DNA of 64,000 bases from AP-15 sp963846635 (GCA_963846635.1 CAWJXM010000003.1:124001-188000); one strand, 5' to 3'. Counted from the first letter of the stretch, positions 8,112 through 18,241 are shown. Notes: generated from the letters alone by a model not told the origin. Numbers and translations: made by a program.

Positions 8112-9199
8112 GGCGTTGGTGCACTTCCAGAGCTGAGCTCGAAATGACCCCAGCCCCAGGCCGTTACGCGATGACGCACATCCGGCGGATGGAATCAGGG
8201 CGTCCGGCCGCCAGCATCCGGTTCAGGACCGCGCCGCCGATGGCTGCCTCAGTCTGCTGAGCGTCGAAACCGCGTGCTCGCAGCCGGGGTCCGATCAGCG
8301 CCTTGTAGCGGCCCATTGTCGTTTCGACCAGCGAGCGTTGGCCATAATCTGTTGCCTTCTGCCAGGCCAACCGCCCTTGTTCCAGGATCATCTCGAGATG
8401 CCGGTCACGCTGGGCGAGCGGACCTGGTTCACCATTGAGTACGGCCGTCGAGCGCGGCGGGATCACGACTTCGACGTCATCGCCGTGCGCGGCGATCGTG
8501 TTGTAGGTGGGCGCGCCATCATACGCGCCGTCAGCCGTTACCCGGGCGATCGCGCCATCAATCTGATCGAGCAACGGCGTAACCTGAGACGGATCATCGG
8601 CGTCTTGATCCGTCAGGGTCTGGGCCACTATCACGCCATTTTCGGCATCGACCGCCAGATGAAGCTTGCGCCATTTCCGGCGCGACTTCGCGCCGTGTTT
8701 CGCCTCCAGCCATTGACCCGCCCCGTAGACCTTCAGGCCCGTGCTGTCGATCAATAAGTGCAACGGACCGTCTGGCACGGAGGCCGGCGGGATCACCGGC
8801 AGTGTCTCCGCCCGGCGGCTGATCGTGGAGTGATCCGGCGCTGAGATCGTAAGGTCCATCAGCGTGATGACCGATGCCATCAGACCTTCGGTCTGCCGCA
8901 ACGCCAGCCTGAACGCCGTGCGAACCATCAGCGTGGTCTGGATCGCAGCGGCGGTATAGCGGGCCTGGCCTTTCGGTCCAACGGTTTGCCAGTGGTCCAG
9001 CGCCGCATCCTCAATCCACAACGTCAGACTGCCACGCCGGCGCAGTCCCGCTTCGTACTCGGCCAATTCTGGACCTTGAACGCCATCTTCGGGATGTGGT
9101 GGCGGCGATCGTCGTTGTGTTTGTGCGGCATCGGAATACCACGACAAAGGATGGCGTAGCGTGCCTCAGTGCTCCAGGCCGTCCAAGTGCACCAACGCC
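8112..9199 (-). mobile_element. IS5-family (IS903-group) element, copy B
   Basis: A 1088-bp copy in the opposite orientation to copy A, with the same 15-bp ends. One flank (AACCGATGG at 8103-8111) is the partner of the copy A left flank. The other (CCAATATGT at 9200) lies inside a nitronate monooxygenase gene. The mismatch shows that it too is a recombination product. Confidence 0.95.
8164..9147 (-). CDS. IS5-family transposase, one-base-deletion variant (copy B)
   Basis: The DDE core (STGLKVYG, ADGAYDG, LVETTMGRYK) is intact, but one G is missing in the WP(E)YEAG codons, so the native ATG frame is broken after about 24 codons. A 327-residue frame remains open from an upstream TTG and begins MSWYSDAAQTQ. 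Copies D, E, F and G carry the same deletion. Whether the TTG-started form is active cannot be told from sequence. Confidence 0.85.
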   Translation of the reverse strand: MSWYSDAAQTQRRSPPPHPEDGVQGPELAEYEAGLRRRGSLTLWIEDAALDHWQTVGPKGQARYTAAAIQTTLMVRTAFRLALRQTEGLMASVITLMDLTISAPDHSTISRRAETLPVIPPASVPDGPLHLLIDSTGLKVYGAGQWLEAKHGAKSRRKWRKLHLAVDAENGVIVAQTLTDQDADDPSQVTPLLDQIDGAIARVTADGAYDGAPTYNTIAAHGDDVEVVIPPRSTAVLNGEPGPLAQRDRHLEMILEQGRLAWQKATDYGQRSLVETTMGRYKALIGPRLRARGFDAQQTEAAIGGAVLNRMLAAGRPDSIRRMCVIA

Positions 9200-9516
9200 C
9201 CAATATGTACGACGCCCACCGGGCCGCCCTGGCCCAGGCGGACGACTCCTGTACGATTGTTACAGACCTGATCAGCGGTCGCCTGGCGCGCTACATCAAG
9301 AACAAATTGATCGACGATCTGACTGCTTCGGGACTGAGACCACTGCCGATCCCGGCACAGTTGAGCCTGACCTTTCCTCTCGGCGCGGGAGGCGATCGTG
9401 ACTTTGCGGTGCTGTTGTCTGGCCAGTCGGCCGCACTGGCGCAGGACACTAATGCCACTGAACTGATCGAGCGGCTTGCCAAGGAGACGACGCGACGGCT
9501 ACGCGCCTTCGCCTAA
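9200..9516 (+). pseudogene. Nitronate monooxygenase, C-terminal fragment
   Basis: The frame reads (N)MYDAHRAALAQADDSCTIVTDLISGRLARYIKNKLIDDL... to the stop at 9516. These are the last ~105 residues of a 2-nitropropane dioxygenase/nitronate monooxygenase, an FMN enzyme that oxidises alkyl nitronates. The ISGRLARYIKNKLIDDL segment is typical of the C-terminal helices. The 5' part is cut off by IS copy B. The matching N-terminal part of such a gene is at 25571-26222, beside IS copy D. About 40 residues between the two parts are absent from both. Confidence 0.8.
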
Positions 9517-9664
9517 CCGATCAGGCGCTTTGCTGCCTCCGACCGATACCCGCCGACGTGCCGAACGACAGCTGTCGGGGCAGAGCTACCTCGGCTCAAG
9601 GTGCGACCTCGTACTGGCTATCTCTGATCACAGCCGCTCCACTACGTTTGTCGACTACGAGCGG

Positions 9665-11221
9665 TCACCTCGGCGGTCGCGCCAGGGGAGCGCGCCGCGA
9701 CATCCGCACCTCTTCCCTGAGGTTCTCCACATCACGAAAAATAGAGGCCACCGCGATCACGTCGCCGTTGAGGCGATAACGTACCAAGCAATCGCGTGCC
9801 GTGATGCTGCCCTCAATTTCGACGTTGTCCCATTTATCAGCGTGGCCGATGTAGTTGATCGGCACGTCGTAATGCTGGCTCCAGAAGAACGGGACATCGG
9901 AAAATCTTTGTCCTAGTCCAAGCATGTTGCGCGCCGCGGTCTGGCCTTGACGCTCGGCCACGACCCAATGCTCGATCCGAAGGTTCTCGCCCGAGTGGGG
10001 ATCAGGCCACCGCGCGATGTCGCCCGCCGCAAAGATCCCTGGCATGCTGGTTTCGAGGTATTCGTTCACAAAGACGCCGCGGTCGGTCTTTACGCCGGCT
10101 TGTTCGGCGAGTTGAACCCGCGGGCGCACGCCGACACCGACAACCACGAGATCCGCTGCCAGCATTGCACCGCTCTTGAGCTTGACATTGCCTCCATCAA
10201 TAGCCGTTGCAGTCTCTTCGAGATGAAATACGACGCCATGTTCCTCGTGAATTCCGCGGATGAAATCGCCGAATTCGGAGCCGAGCACGCGTTCCAATGG
10301 TCGGCGCTCCGGCGCCACGACGTGAACCTCGATCTCACGAGCCCGCAGCGAGGCGGCGACCTCAAGCCCGATGAAGCTCGCGCCGAGCACCACCGCGCGC
10401 CGTGCCTCCTTCGCCTTGGCGATAATCATCCGCGCATCGCTGAGCGATCGCAGAAGGCAGACATGAGGCTGATCCGCGCCAGGGATGTCGAGGCGAATTG
10501 GCTCAGCACCAGTGGCGAGCAGCAACGTGTCAAACGGCACGCTTCGCCCGTTGTCCAGCGCTACGTGTCTCAGCTTGGCGTCAATTCCCGTTACCCGCGT
10601 GCCCAGCTCAAGATCTATCGATTGCTCGGTATAAAATTCACACGGCCTCAGCGGCATCCAGTCTTCCGGCGCGTTCCCCGCAAGATAGTCCTTCGAACAG
10701 TTGGGCCGGTCGTAGGGGGCCGCATCGTCTGAGGAAAACATCGTCACACTACCGCCAAACCCTTCGCGCCGTAGCATATCGGCCGCAGCAAACCCCGCAG
10801 CGCCCCCGCCCACGATCACTACATGATCGGTTTTGACAGCCCCAGACCGCGCCTGGCTGGGCTTGCGTTCTTTGACCAACTCGACTTTGTCGCGCACGAA
10901 AACTTTGCCGTCGCGCGTTTCAACCCGCCAACACGACATTGGATTAAACGCAGGCGCTGCGACCGCTGCGCCAGTACGCAGGCTGAAGCACGCATGGTGC
11001 CACGGGCACCGCACCGTATCGCCAACGATCAATCCCTCGGCAAGTGGTCCGCCGTAATGCGAACACGTCGCCTCGATCGCGAAAAACTCGTTAGCACACC
11101 GCGCGAGGAGCACGGATTCATCGTCGACAACCCCACCTACCATGCCCCCGTCGCGAATGTCGTCAATCGAGACGCCTTGCGAGAGATCGGGTCCATTCGG
11201 CTTCGACTGCTCGCCAGCCAT
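9665..11221 (-). CDS. Rieske domain FAD/NAD(P)-dependent oxidoreductase
   Basis: A 518-residue fusion. Residues 15-115 form a Rieske [2Fe-2S] domain with ligands C53, H55, C72 and H75 (CSH...CPWH). From about residue 131 there is a class I pyridine nucleotide-disulfide reductase fold with VVIVGGGAAGFAAADMLR (FAD site), RAVVLGASFIGLEVAASLR (NAD(P) site) and MPGIFAAGDIARWPD. This is the domain order of AIFM3-like proteins and of ferredoxin reductases with a fused Rieske domain. It probably passes electrons from NAD(P)H to a partner. No partner oxygenase gene is next to it, so the substrate system is unknown. The gene appears full length. Confidence 0.92.
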   Translation of the reverse strand: MAGEQSKPNGPDLSQGVSIDDIRDGGMVGGVVDDESVLLARCANEFFAIEATCSHYGGPLAEGLIVGDTVRCPWHHACFSLRTGAAVAAPAFNPMSCWRVETRDGKVFVRDKVELVKERKPSQARSGAVKTDHVVIVGGGAAGFAAADMLRREGFGGSVTMFSSDDAAPYDRPNCSKDYLAGNAPEDWMPLRPCEFYTEQSIDLELGTRVTGIDAKLRHVALDNGRSVPFDTLLLATGAEPIRLDIPGADQPHVCLLRSLSDARMIIAKAKEARRAVVLGASFIGLEVAASLRAREIEVHVVAPERRPLERVLGSEFGDFIRGIHEEHGVVFHLEETATAIDGGNVKLKSGAMLAADLVVVGVGVRPRVQLAEQAGVKTDRGVFVNEYLETSMPGIFAAGDIARWPDPHSGENLRIEHWVVAERQGQTAARNMLGLGQRFSDVPFFWSQHYDVPINYIGHADKWDNVEIEGSITARDCLVRYRLNGDVIAVASIFRDVENLREEVRMSRRAPLARPPR

Positions 11222-11627
11222 GAAATCCTCCCAAGTTCAGATCCCTTAAAGGACTCAACAACGCGGGATGCCGGTCTGTTCGCATTGCGAACACTCGGCC
11301 GAAGTACACTTGTCGCGTCGGTCTTTTTTGCCTTCTCGAGCACATTGCACGGATTCATGGCCGCTCTGTGAATGCCCCGTTGCGCAGCCAGCTTGAGAAC
11401 GCTCCGCTGACGCTCGGGGTTCGCGGGAGTCATCTCGCGAAAGTTGTGAGTGCGCTCGCCCAGGCCAGACCACCCAAAAATGTCGACCCTAAGGGTAACG
11501 GACGAGTCGTGACACGATCGACCGGTGATGCCCCCGAATCGGCTGTCCACCTTCGGCTGATGCATGCGCATTGGACCCATCGATAAACTCGCCCTAGCAT
11601 TTATGTCCGTCTTGCGAAGGTCCAGGG
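11222..11627. other. Intergenic region without recognisable gene
   Basis: The open frames on both strands are short and do not resemble known proteins. It separates the divergently transcribed reductase (minus) and methyltransferase (plus), so it should hold promoters for both. I could not define -35/-10 boxes with confidence. Confidence 0.5.
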
Positions 11628-12398
11628 ATGCAGCGATCGACGCGCGTCAACTACGACGCGATAGCGGAACGCTACGATAGCACGCCGCATCGCGAGAAAT
11701 CGGCCGACCCTGAGATCATAGCGTTTTTGGCCGGGCGCGGGCCGACCGCGACCCTGACGCTGCTCGATATCGCGTGCGGCACCGGCAACCAGCAGATCGC
11801 CAACCGGGGCCTAACGCCGAACGCCAAATTCGTCGGTCTCGACGGCTCGCTCGGGATGTTGCGCCAGGCACGGCGCAAAATGCCGGACATCGCCTGGGTG
11901 CACGGCGACAGCGCGGCGTTGCCGTTTGCCTCGGGCAGCTTCGACTTCGTCAGTTGCCAGTACGCCTTCCACCATTTCCGCGACAAGGCGGGCATGCTGC
12001 GCGAGGCCTTTCGCGTGCTGCGGCGCGGCGGCCGGTTCGCGCTCTACAATATGTGTCCGCAGGAGTCCGACGACTGGCTGTATTACGCCTATTTCCCGGA
12101 GGCGAAGGCCCGCGATTTCGCCGATTTCTGGCCGCCCGACGCTATCGTTTCGGAAATGACCGCAACCGGTTTTGCCGGAGTCGCGGTGGCGCGGCGGCAT
12201 GTCCAGCGCGAGCGCGACCTGGCGGAGCTGCTGTCGGCCGTGCGGTTCCGCGAGCGGAATTCGCAACTGCTATCGCTATCCGACGCGGCGTATGCGGCCG
12301 GGCTGCGGCACATCGAGCGCGACCTTGACGATCCACAGACGCCCAAGATGCGCGCCGAGCATCTGTGCTTTGTCACGGTGCGCGGCGATAGGCGGTAG
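11628..12398 (+). CDS. Class I SAM-dependent methyltransferase
   Basis: A 256-residue protein with the UbiE/COQ5-type Methyltransf_11 pattern: LLDIACGTGNQQIA (motif I, SAM binding, about residues 46-59), KFVGLDGSLGMLRQAR (acidic loop), WVHGDSAALPFASGSFDFVSCQYAFHHF (motifs II and III) and LREAFRVLRRGGRFALYNM. It transfers a methyl group to an unidentified small molecule. The ATG at 11628 is preceded by CCAGGG, a weak ribosome site. The substrate cannot be inferred from its neighbours. Confidence 0.88.
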   Translation: MQRSTRVNYDAIAERYDSTPHREKSADPEIIAFLAGRGPTATLTLLDIACGTGNQQIANRGLTPNAKFVGLDGSLGMLRQARRKMPDIAWVHGDSAALPFASGSFDFVSCQYAFHHFRDKAGMLREAFRVLRRGGRFALYNMCPQESDDWLYYAYFPEAKARDFADFWPPDAIVSEMTATGFAGVAVARRHVQRERDLAELLSAVRFRERNSQLLSLSDAAYAAGLRHIERDLDDPQTPKMRAEHLCFVTVRGDRR

Positions 12399-12825
12399 AT
12401 CGCGCAATTCGGGCTAAGAATGACCGCTTCCGGCGCATCCTTCTGGTTGCTGCTGGCTCCAGCGAAGGCCCGTTGACCAAACCCAAGAGCAGGCGCACAG
12501 CCTTGGCCGCTTTATTCGCTCATCTCACCAGCGAGAGGCAGCGGAAGCGGCGGGAACTGGTCTTCATGCCCCAAAGCGGACAGGTAGCTCCGGGCCCGCG
12601 GGCGACGCCGCACACGAAATGTTCCTCCAACGCCATCGCCCGGCGTTACTGAAGCAGAAGCAGCGCGGTCGGTGCGGTGCACGGCATCAGGGCGGCGAAC
12701 GGACGAACAGGACCGCTCCGGATCGACGCGTGGCGCATGATTCAGCGCCGCGCGGCGGGCCTTGATATGAAAGTCCGGATCGGTTGCCATACGTTTCGGG
12801 CAACCGAAGTGGGGAATTGAGGAGA
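12399..12825. other. Intergenic region without recognisable gene
   Basis: No convincing coding frame or RNA was seen. GAGGAG at 12819-12824 serves the next gene. Confidence 0.5.
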
Positions 12826-13221
12826 ATGACCTTGAGCGACAACCCGATCGGGGCTTCCTATCTCTATTTGCTGGAGCCTGAGGTTCGCTTTCTGGAGGCC
12901 GCCGTCGAGCATCTGATTCCGACCGATGAGCTGGGTCCTGGGGCTCGCGATGCTGGTGTGGTGGTCTATATCGACCGCCAATTGGCCGGCTCCTGGGGCG
13001 TCCACGGCCGTCAATATCGCGGCGGCCCATGGATGGAGGGCACGCCTCAGCAGGGCTACCAATCGCGCTTCACGCCACAAGAGGTGTATCGAATTGCGAT
13101 TCGCGAGATCAACCAGTACTGCAGAGCCGAGTTCGACCGGCCTTTCGCGCAGCTTGCGAGTGACAGACAATTGCGCCTGCTCGAGCAGTTGGAGAAGGAC
13201 GAGATCGCGCTGCCTTCGCTG
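12826..13221 (+). pseudogene. Gluconate 2-dehydrogenase subunit 3 family protein, C-terminus cut off
   Basis: About 132 residues: MTLSDNPIGASYLYLLEPEVRFLEAAVEHLIPTDELGPGARDAGVVVYIDRQLAGSWG...QGYQSRFTPQEVYRIAIREINQYC. The YIDRQLAGSWG and YRGGPW segments are hallmarks of the small subunit that accompanies FAD (GMC-type) dehydrogenases of the periplasm. IS copy C interrupts it, and the frame ends within the IS as VGALPELSSK. The expected catalytic GMC subunit is not downstream; only a GMC C-terminal remnant exists in the window, at 41.7 kb. Confidence 0.8.
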
Positions 13222-14310
13222 GGCGTTGGTGCACTTCCAGAGCTGAGCTCGAAATGACCCCAGCCCCAGGCCGTTACGCGATGACGCACATCCGGCGGAT
13301 GGAATCAGGGCGTCCGGCCGCCAGCATCCGGTTCAGGACCGCGCCGCCGATGGCTGCCTCAGTCTGCTGAGCGTCGAAACCGCGTGCTCGCAGCCGGGGT
13401 CCGATCAGCGCCTTGTAGCGGCCCATTGTCGTTTCGACCAGCGAGCGTTGGCCATAATCTGTTGCCTTCTGCCAGGCCAACCGCCCTTGTTCCAGGATCA
13501 TCTCGAGATGCCGGTCACGCTGGGCGAGCGGACCTGGTTCACCATTGAGTACGGCCGTCGAGCGCGGCGGGATCACGACTTCGATGTCATCGCCGTGCGC
13601 GGCGATCGTGTTGTAGGTGGGCGCGCCATCATACGCGCCGTCAGCCGTTACCCGGGCGATCGCGCCATCAATCTGATCGAGCAACGGCGTAACCTGAGAC
13701 GGATCATCGGCGTCTTGATCCGTCAGGGTCTGGGCCACTATCACGCCATTTTCGGCATCGACCGCCAGATGAAGCTTGCGCCATTTCCGGCGCGACTTCG
13801 CGCCGTGTTTCGCCTCCAGCCATTGACCCGCCCCGTAGACCTTCAGGCCCGTGCTGTCGATCAATAAGTGCAACGGACCGTCTGGCACGGAGGCCGGCGG
13901 GATCACCGGCAGTGTCTCCGCCCGGCGGCTGATCGTGGAGTGATCCAGCGCTGAGATCGTAAGGTCCATCAGCGTGATGACCGATGCCATCAGACCTTCG
14001 GTCTGCCGCAACGCCAGCCTGAACGCCGTGCGAACCATCAGCGTGGTCTGGATCGCAGCGTCGGTATAGCGGGCCTGGCCTTTCGGTCCAACGGTTTGCC
14101 AGTGGTCCAGCGCCGCATCCTCAATCCACAACGTCAGACTGCCACGCCGGCGCAGTCCCGCTTCGTACTCCGGCCAATTCTGGACCTTGAACGCCATCTT
14201 CGGGATGTGGTGGCGGCGATCGTCGTTGTGTTTGTGCGGCATCGGAATACCACGACAAAGGATGGCGTAGCGTGCCTCAGTGCTCCAGGCCGTCCAAGTG
14301 CACCAACGCC
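13222..14310 (-). mobile_element. IS5-family (IS903-group) element, copy C
   Basis: A 1089-bp copy. The left flank (CCTTCGCTG) is in the gluconate dehydrogenase subunit gene and the right flank (CGTATTCAT) is inside an IS481 transposase. They do not match, so the copy joins two formerly separate loci. Confidence 0.95.
13274..14242 (-). CDS. IS5-family transposase, full-length frame (copy C)
   Basis: A 322-residue transposase in the native ATG frame (MPHKHNDDRRHHIPKM...), differing from copy A by a few substitutions such as SALDHS for SAPDHS. The open frame continues upstream into the IS481 transposase (to 15142) by chance, giving an apparent 622-residue fusion that I do not regard as a real protein. 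Confidence 0.92.
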   Translation of the reverse strand: MPHKHNDDRRHHIPKMAFKVQNWPEYEAGLRRRGSLTLWIEDAALDHWQTVGPKGQARYTDAAIQTTLMVRTAFRLALRQTEGLMASVITLMDLTISALDHSTISRRAETLPVIPPASVPDGPLHLLIDSTGLKVYGAGQWLEAKHGAKSRRKWRKLHLAVDAENGVIVAQTLTDQDADDPSQVTPLLDQIDGAIARVTADGAYDGAPTYNTIAAHGDDIEVVIPPRSTAVLNGEPGPLAQRDRHLEMILEQGRLAWQKATDYGQRSLVETTMGRYKALIGPRLRARGFDAQQTEAAIGGAVLNRMLAAGRPDSIRRMCVIA

Positions 14311-15049
14311 CGTATTCATGGCTTTGCGTGCCGCAAAACTCGGTGCCGCGATCGGTCAGCACGCGCGACAGCCGGATGCCCTGCTCGTCATAAAACGGCA
14401 CCACCCGATCATTGAGGATCTCGGCCGCGGTGATCGGGGTCTTGCGGTCATATAGCTTTGCGAATGCGACCTTGGCATAGGTGTCGATGAAGGTCTGCTG
14501 ATAGACCCGGCCGACGCCCTTCAAGGTGCCGACATAAAACGTGTCCTGGGCGCCGCAATAGCCAGGGCACTCGCTCTCGAACTCACCATGCGCCGCCTTG
14601 TCGGCCTTGGCCTTCTCGAGCGCAACGATCTGGGCTTCGGTCAGCAGGATACCGTCCTGCGCCACCTTGGCTTCCAGCGCTTTCAAGCACAGTTTCATCG
14701 ACGTCAGATCGTGGCGCTGCCACACGCAGCGCACTCCCGCCGGCGAGATCGACAAGCCTTGCCGTTTCAGCGCCTCCGACACCCGCACCTGCCCCCAGGC
14801 CGGCTGCTCGATCGCCATCACGACCACCGCCTGTTCGATCTCGATCGGTGTGCGGTTCTTCAGGATCGGCTTCTTGCGGCTGATCTCCTGCAGCGCCAGC
14901 TCGCCGCCCTTATCGTAGAGCTCCTTAAAGCGGTAAAAGCTGTCGCGGCTGTAGCCCATCATCTTGCAGGCTTGGCTGACGTTGCCGAGCTGCTTGGCCA
15001 GCTCCAGCAGTCCGACCTTTGCCCGGATAATCTTCTGCTCCTGGGTCAT
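14311..15049 (-). pseudogene. IS481 transposase, N-terminal fragment
   Basis: About 246 residues remain of a 343-residue protein: a helix-turn-helix region (MTQEQKIIRAKVGLLELAKQLGNVSQACKMMGYSRDSFYRFKEL) and the first part of the DDE domain through the second Asp (VLTDRGTEFCG). The Glu of the triad is lost. Confidence 0.9.
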
Positions 15050-15172
15050 CTCGTGTCTCCGTCCCGCCGAAGGGCGGGTCGCGGTCCCAGCTTCGGGTGA
15101 GAACCGCGCCCCGCCCTCCGGCTCCGTTTCGGAAACCAACAACGAATGTCAGATTAAGTTCAAGCTATCACA
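14311..15172 (-). mobile_element. IS481-family element, 5' fragment
   Basis: It is identical in layout to the complete IS481 copy at 57405-58626. The transposase-proximal end (TGTGATAGCTTGAAC on the minus strand) is intact at 15172. The transposase gene (ATG at 15049, minus) runs to GTEFCGTQSHEYG, where IS copy C cuts it; the last ~100 residues are missing. It lies against an IS1380 fragment at 15173. Confidence 0.9.
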
Positions 15173-15524
15173 GATCATGGCACGCATTGTCGCCCTCATC
15201 TTCAACTGGTGGAACCTCTTTGTGCGTCTGGCCGATCCTGACCATCATCGCGAGGCGATCACCAGTCGGCCGCTGCTGCTGCAAGCGATTGGTCGACAGA
15301 CCAACCATGCCGGCCGCGCCACTGTGACAATCACCAGCTCTCACGGTGAGCGGGATCGGGCGCGCCGGGCGCTCACCCGTATCGCCGCCTTCTTCGCCAC
15401 CCTGCGCGAAACTGCGGAGCAGTTGACCGATCTCGATCGATGGTACCGCATCCTCAGTCATGCCCTTGCCAAGTATCTCAAAGGCCGCCAACTCGACCCG
15501 CCACGGCGCCTACAGGCGGCCTGA
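15173..15524 (+). pseudogene. IS1380-family transposase, C-terminal fragment
   Basis: The frame reads MARIVALIFNWWNLFVRLADPDHHREAITSRPLLLQAIGRQTNHAGRATVTITSSHGER...PPRRLQAA. NWWNLFVRLADPDHHREAITSRPLL is the characteristic C-terminal block of IS1380-type transposases. The N-terminal two thirds are absent; the IS481 fragment abuts it at 15172. Confidence 0.85.
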
Positions 15525-15560
15525 TCCTGCACGCTAAAGTCGAACTGACACCCCGTAAGG

Positions 15561-16124
15561 CTAAGCTATTCGGCTCCAACTGCCGGAATTAGGATAAAGC
15601 GTGCTGATCGAGATACCGAGTTGCTCGGCGACGTCACTCGCGACGTTGCCGCGGTCGGCCATCATGGCCATCGCGGTCTTTAGCTTCGCGCGTGTCATCA
15701 ACCTTGGCCGCCCGCCGTTACGGCCGCGCGCGCGAGCAGCAGCAAGCCCGGCCATCGTGCGCTCGCGGATCAGGTCGCGCTCGAACTCTGCGAGGGTCGC
15801 GAAAATGCCGAACACAAGCCGCCCCGTGGAAGTGGTCGTGTCGATGCCGCCGGTGAGCACCTTCAAACCGATCCCCTTGGCCTGCAGCTCGTCGACCAAC
15901 TCGACAACGTGGCTCAGGGAGCGACCAATCCTATCGAGCTTCCAGACCACCAGGGCGTCGCCAGCGCGCATGTGGTCGAGCGCCTTGGTAAGACCCGGCC
16001 TTTCAGTAACCGAACCGCTGCAGGTATCGTCATACAGCCGCTCACAGCCTGCCGCCTTCAGTGCATCCCGCTGCAGAGCCAGGTTCTGCTCATTCGTCGA
16101 CACCCGCATATAGCCGACCAGCAC
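15561..16124 (-). CDS. Serine recombinase (Tn3-type resolvase)
   Basis: About 187 residues from a GTG at 16124 (VLVGYMRVSTNEQNLALQRDALKAAGCERLYDD...). The catalytic Ser is in YMRVSTNEQ, and the DRIGRSLSHVVELVDELQAKGIGLKVL and FERDLIRERT blocks are those of Tn3/Hin-type resolvases. A helix-turn-helix follows (VASDVAEQLGISISTLY). The last residues (PNSGSWSRIA) diverge from the usual ending, which suggests that the 3' end has been replaced. It resolves cointegrates at a res site; no transposase partner of Tn3 type remains nearby. Confidence 0.88.
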   Translation of the reverse strand: MLVGYMRVSTNEQNLALQRDALKAAGCERLYDDTCSGSVTERPGLTKALDHMRAGDALVVWKLDRIGRSLSHVVELVDELQAKGIGLKVLTGGIDTTTSTGRLVFGIFATLAEFERDLIRERTMAGLAAARARGRNGGRPRLMTRAKLKTAMAMMADRGNVASDVAEQLGISISTLYPNSGSWSRIA

Positions 16125-16391
16125 CGCCCAGCTCCCAGCCTCGCAGAAAGTCAGCAAAGCAGGGTTTGCCGGCCAGAGATAGATGCATGGGTTTGTGCGG
16201 ACGAGGGCGCCCTCTACGCCATTCGGTGCGCAGGGTATTCCGACCGTGCATTAAACGGTGGTTTTCTGCGCGGCCTTCCGCCGCACTGGGTAGATAGCTG
16301 CCCTTTGGGCAGGGAGTCAGTTTCGTCCGACCTCGCGCATTTATCGCGATGGGCAGCAGTGGTATTGAAGCGCACCCAGGATTTGGACGAC

Positions 16392-17080
16392 ATGGCGACT
16401 GCAACCAAGCTAGCCAGGCAGTTTGGCCGTCAGGCCTTTGGCGAGAACCCGGCCAGCTATCACAGCTCGCGGCCTGAGTATCCGGAATGGGTGTATGTTA
16501 CCCTCGCCTCGGGATGCGGCTTACGCCGCAACGCTGCGGTTTTCGAGATCGGAGCAGGCACCGGCACGGCAACACGCCGGTTGCTCGATCTCGGCGCCGA
16601 CCCGCTGACGGCCGTGGAGCCGGACCAGCGCCTCGCCGACTTTTTGCGCACGAACAATCCGGACAAGGCATTGAAGATGGTCGTCGCCCCGGTGGCTGGT
16701 GGGCGGCGGTTTGGAACGTGTTCGGCGATGACAGCCAACCCGATCCGTTTCACGAGGCGACCAAAGAACTGCTAGGAGCCCCTGCCAGCCCTTCAGCCGG
16801 GGAAAGAGGCATTCCCTTCGGATTGGATACCGTCGCTCGCTTGGCTGCCTTGAAGTGCACAGGAGCATTCGATGTTGCGGAGAACAGGACAAGCCGATGG
16901 TCCCTGGTTCTCGATGCAGACCAAACGGTAGCGCTGTATGCAACTTACTCGAACGTGAGTGCCCGTCTCGACCGCGAGGCCGTCTTGGCTGAAATCGGCC
17001 GTATCGCTCGCGATGTCTTTATAAATCGCGTTGTCCGGAACATGACGACGAGCCTCTACATTGCCCGGCGGGCAGGCTGA
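16392..17080 (+). pseudogene. Class I SAM methyltransferase, internal deletion and frameshift
   Basis: The first part (MATATKLARQFGRQAFGENPASYHSSRPEYPEWVYVTL...VFEIGAGTGTATRRLLDLGADPLTAVEPDQRLADFLR) contains motif I and ends at KMVVAP. The rest (GGWWAAVWNVFGDDSQPDPFHEATKELLGAP...YIARRAG) is in another frame up to 17080. The stretch expected between them, with the FDLGVSATAFHW-type motif, is missing. A deletion with frame loss near 16690 explains this. The substrate is unknown. Confidence 0.75.
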
Positions 17081-17446
17081 GGGAAGCTACTCCGCGTTCT
17101 GCCGGACTGTCTGCATCGGGTCGAACTCGGCTGTCGGGGACAGTCGAGAAACCTGAATCGAACTTTCGGTTCCGTTGCTACCGGACCCCCCTAAAGGCCG
17201 CGCGGTTGCGTATCGCATTTGACCCAGCCATTAAACTTCAGACAAGCAGGGAAGCATTCTTGTGATTTCGCTATCTAGTTATCTCACTAGATAGTGACTT
17301 TATAATTTCAATGATTCAAACAGGGAAGGCCTGTATGATAACGCTGTCGTCCGCGGCTTGCAGAGTCTCCGGCACTGCGCTTCGCCCATGACAATCGCGC
17401 CCGTGTCATAATCCTTGCCGGGATTCGTTCCGCCTGCAGCCCTTCG
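17081..17446. other. Intergenic region; small AT-rich palindrome
   Basis: No coding frame is convincing. CTATCTAGTTATCTCACTAGATAG-like inverted repeats at about 17270-17294 form a short hairpin in an otherwise AT-richer patch. Its role is unknown. Confidence 0.4.
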
Positions 17447-17504
17447 GGCACCGTCAAGTTGAGCGAGGCTTGGCAGGCGGGGCCCGGCCCGGTAAGCAGC
17501 CGGA

Positions 17505-18241
17505 ATGAGTGCGCCAGCTGCCAAGTCGCTCTTTGCCGGTCTGGAGGGTGCCTTCCGGCATTTTGGCGGCGTCACCGAAGAGGTGCTGTTCGACAACGAC
17601 CGCGGGCTGGTGGTCCGGCACGACCGTGAAACGCGTGAGGTCGAGTTCAATGCTCGGCTGCATGCCTTTGCCCGGCACTGGCGGTTCCGGCCGCGGGCCT
17701 GCACCCCTTATCGGGCCGGACCAAAGGCAAAGACGAGCGCGGCGTCGGTTATGTCAAAAAGAACGCGATTGCTGGTCGCCGTTTTGACAGTTGGTCGGCC
17801 TTTGAGGCGCATCTCGACCACTGGACGCGCGAGATTGCCGATCAACGGGTGCATGGTACGACCGGCGAGGTCCCGATCAAGCGCTTTCAGCGTGCCGAGG
17901 CTGGCGCCTTGCGGCCGGTCGCCGGCATTCCGCCCTTCCCGGCGAGCCGCGAGCTGGTGCGCAAGGTCCAGGCCGACTGTGCGATCGAGGTCGACGGCAA
18001 CGCCTATTCGGTGCCGTGGCGACTGATCGGCGAAAGAGTGCGCGTCATCCTCGCCGGCGGCCAATTGCGCGTCTGCCATGCCGGCCGGTTCGAACGCCGT
18101 ATCGATCCACGGCACTTCGCCGGCGTCGCCGGGTTCCAATCCAAAGCTGTGGTCGCGCCGGCGGCCGCTGCCGGCACCGCCGACCCCGAGTTATTGCGCC
18201 CGCTGATCGAATACGAGCGGCTGGTCGGAGGGCGCTGGTGA
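17505..18241 (+). pseudogene. istA: IS21 transposase IstA, N-terminally truncated and frameshifted
   Basis: LFAGLEGAFRHFGGVTEEVLFDNDRGLVV and FNARLHAFARHW are from the DDE region of IstA. The frame breaks near 17715 and resumes as HLDHWTREIADQRVHGTTGEVPIKRF...ECDGNAYSVP-type sequence (EVDGNAYSVPWRLIGERVRV) to the stop at 18239-18241. The N-terminal helix-turn-helix part is absent. The stop overlaps the istB start, as is usual for IS21. Confidence 0.8.

Noticed and set aside
8338..8757. A 139-residue frame repeated at every IS903-type copy
   Set aside because: It is antisense to the transposase core and recurs only because the IS recurs. No ribosome site or family pattern was seen.
13274..15142. 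A 622-residue open frame joining an IS481 transposase N-terminus to an IS5-type transposase
   Set aside because: The joint is exactly the IS copy C end, and each part matches a separate transposase start to end. The fusion is a chance in-frame junction.
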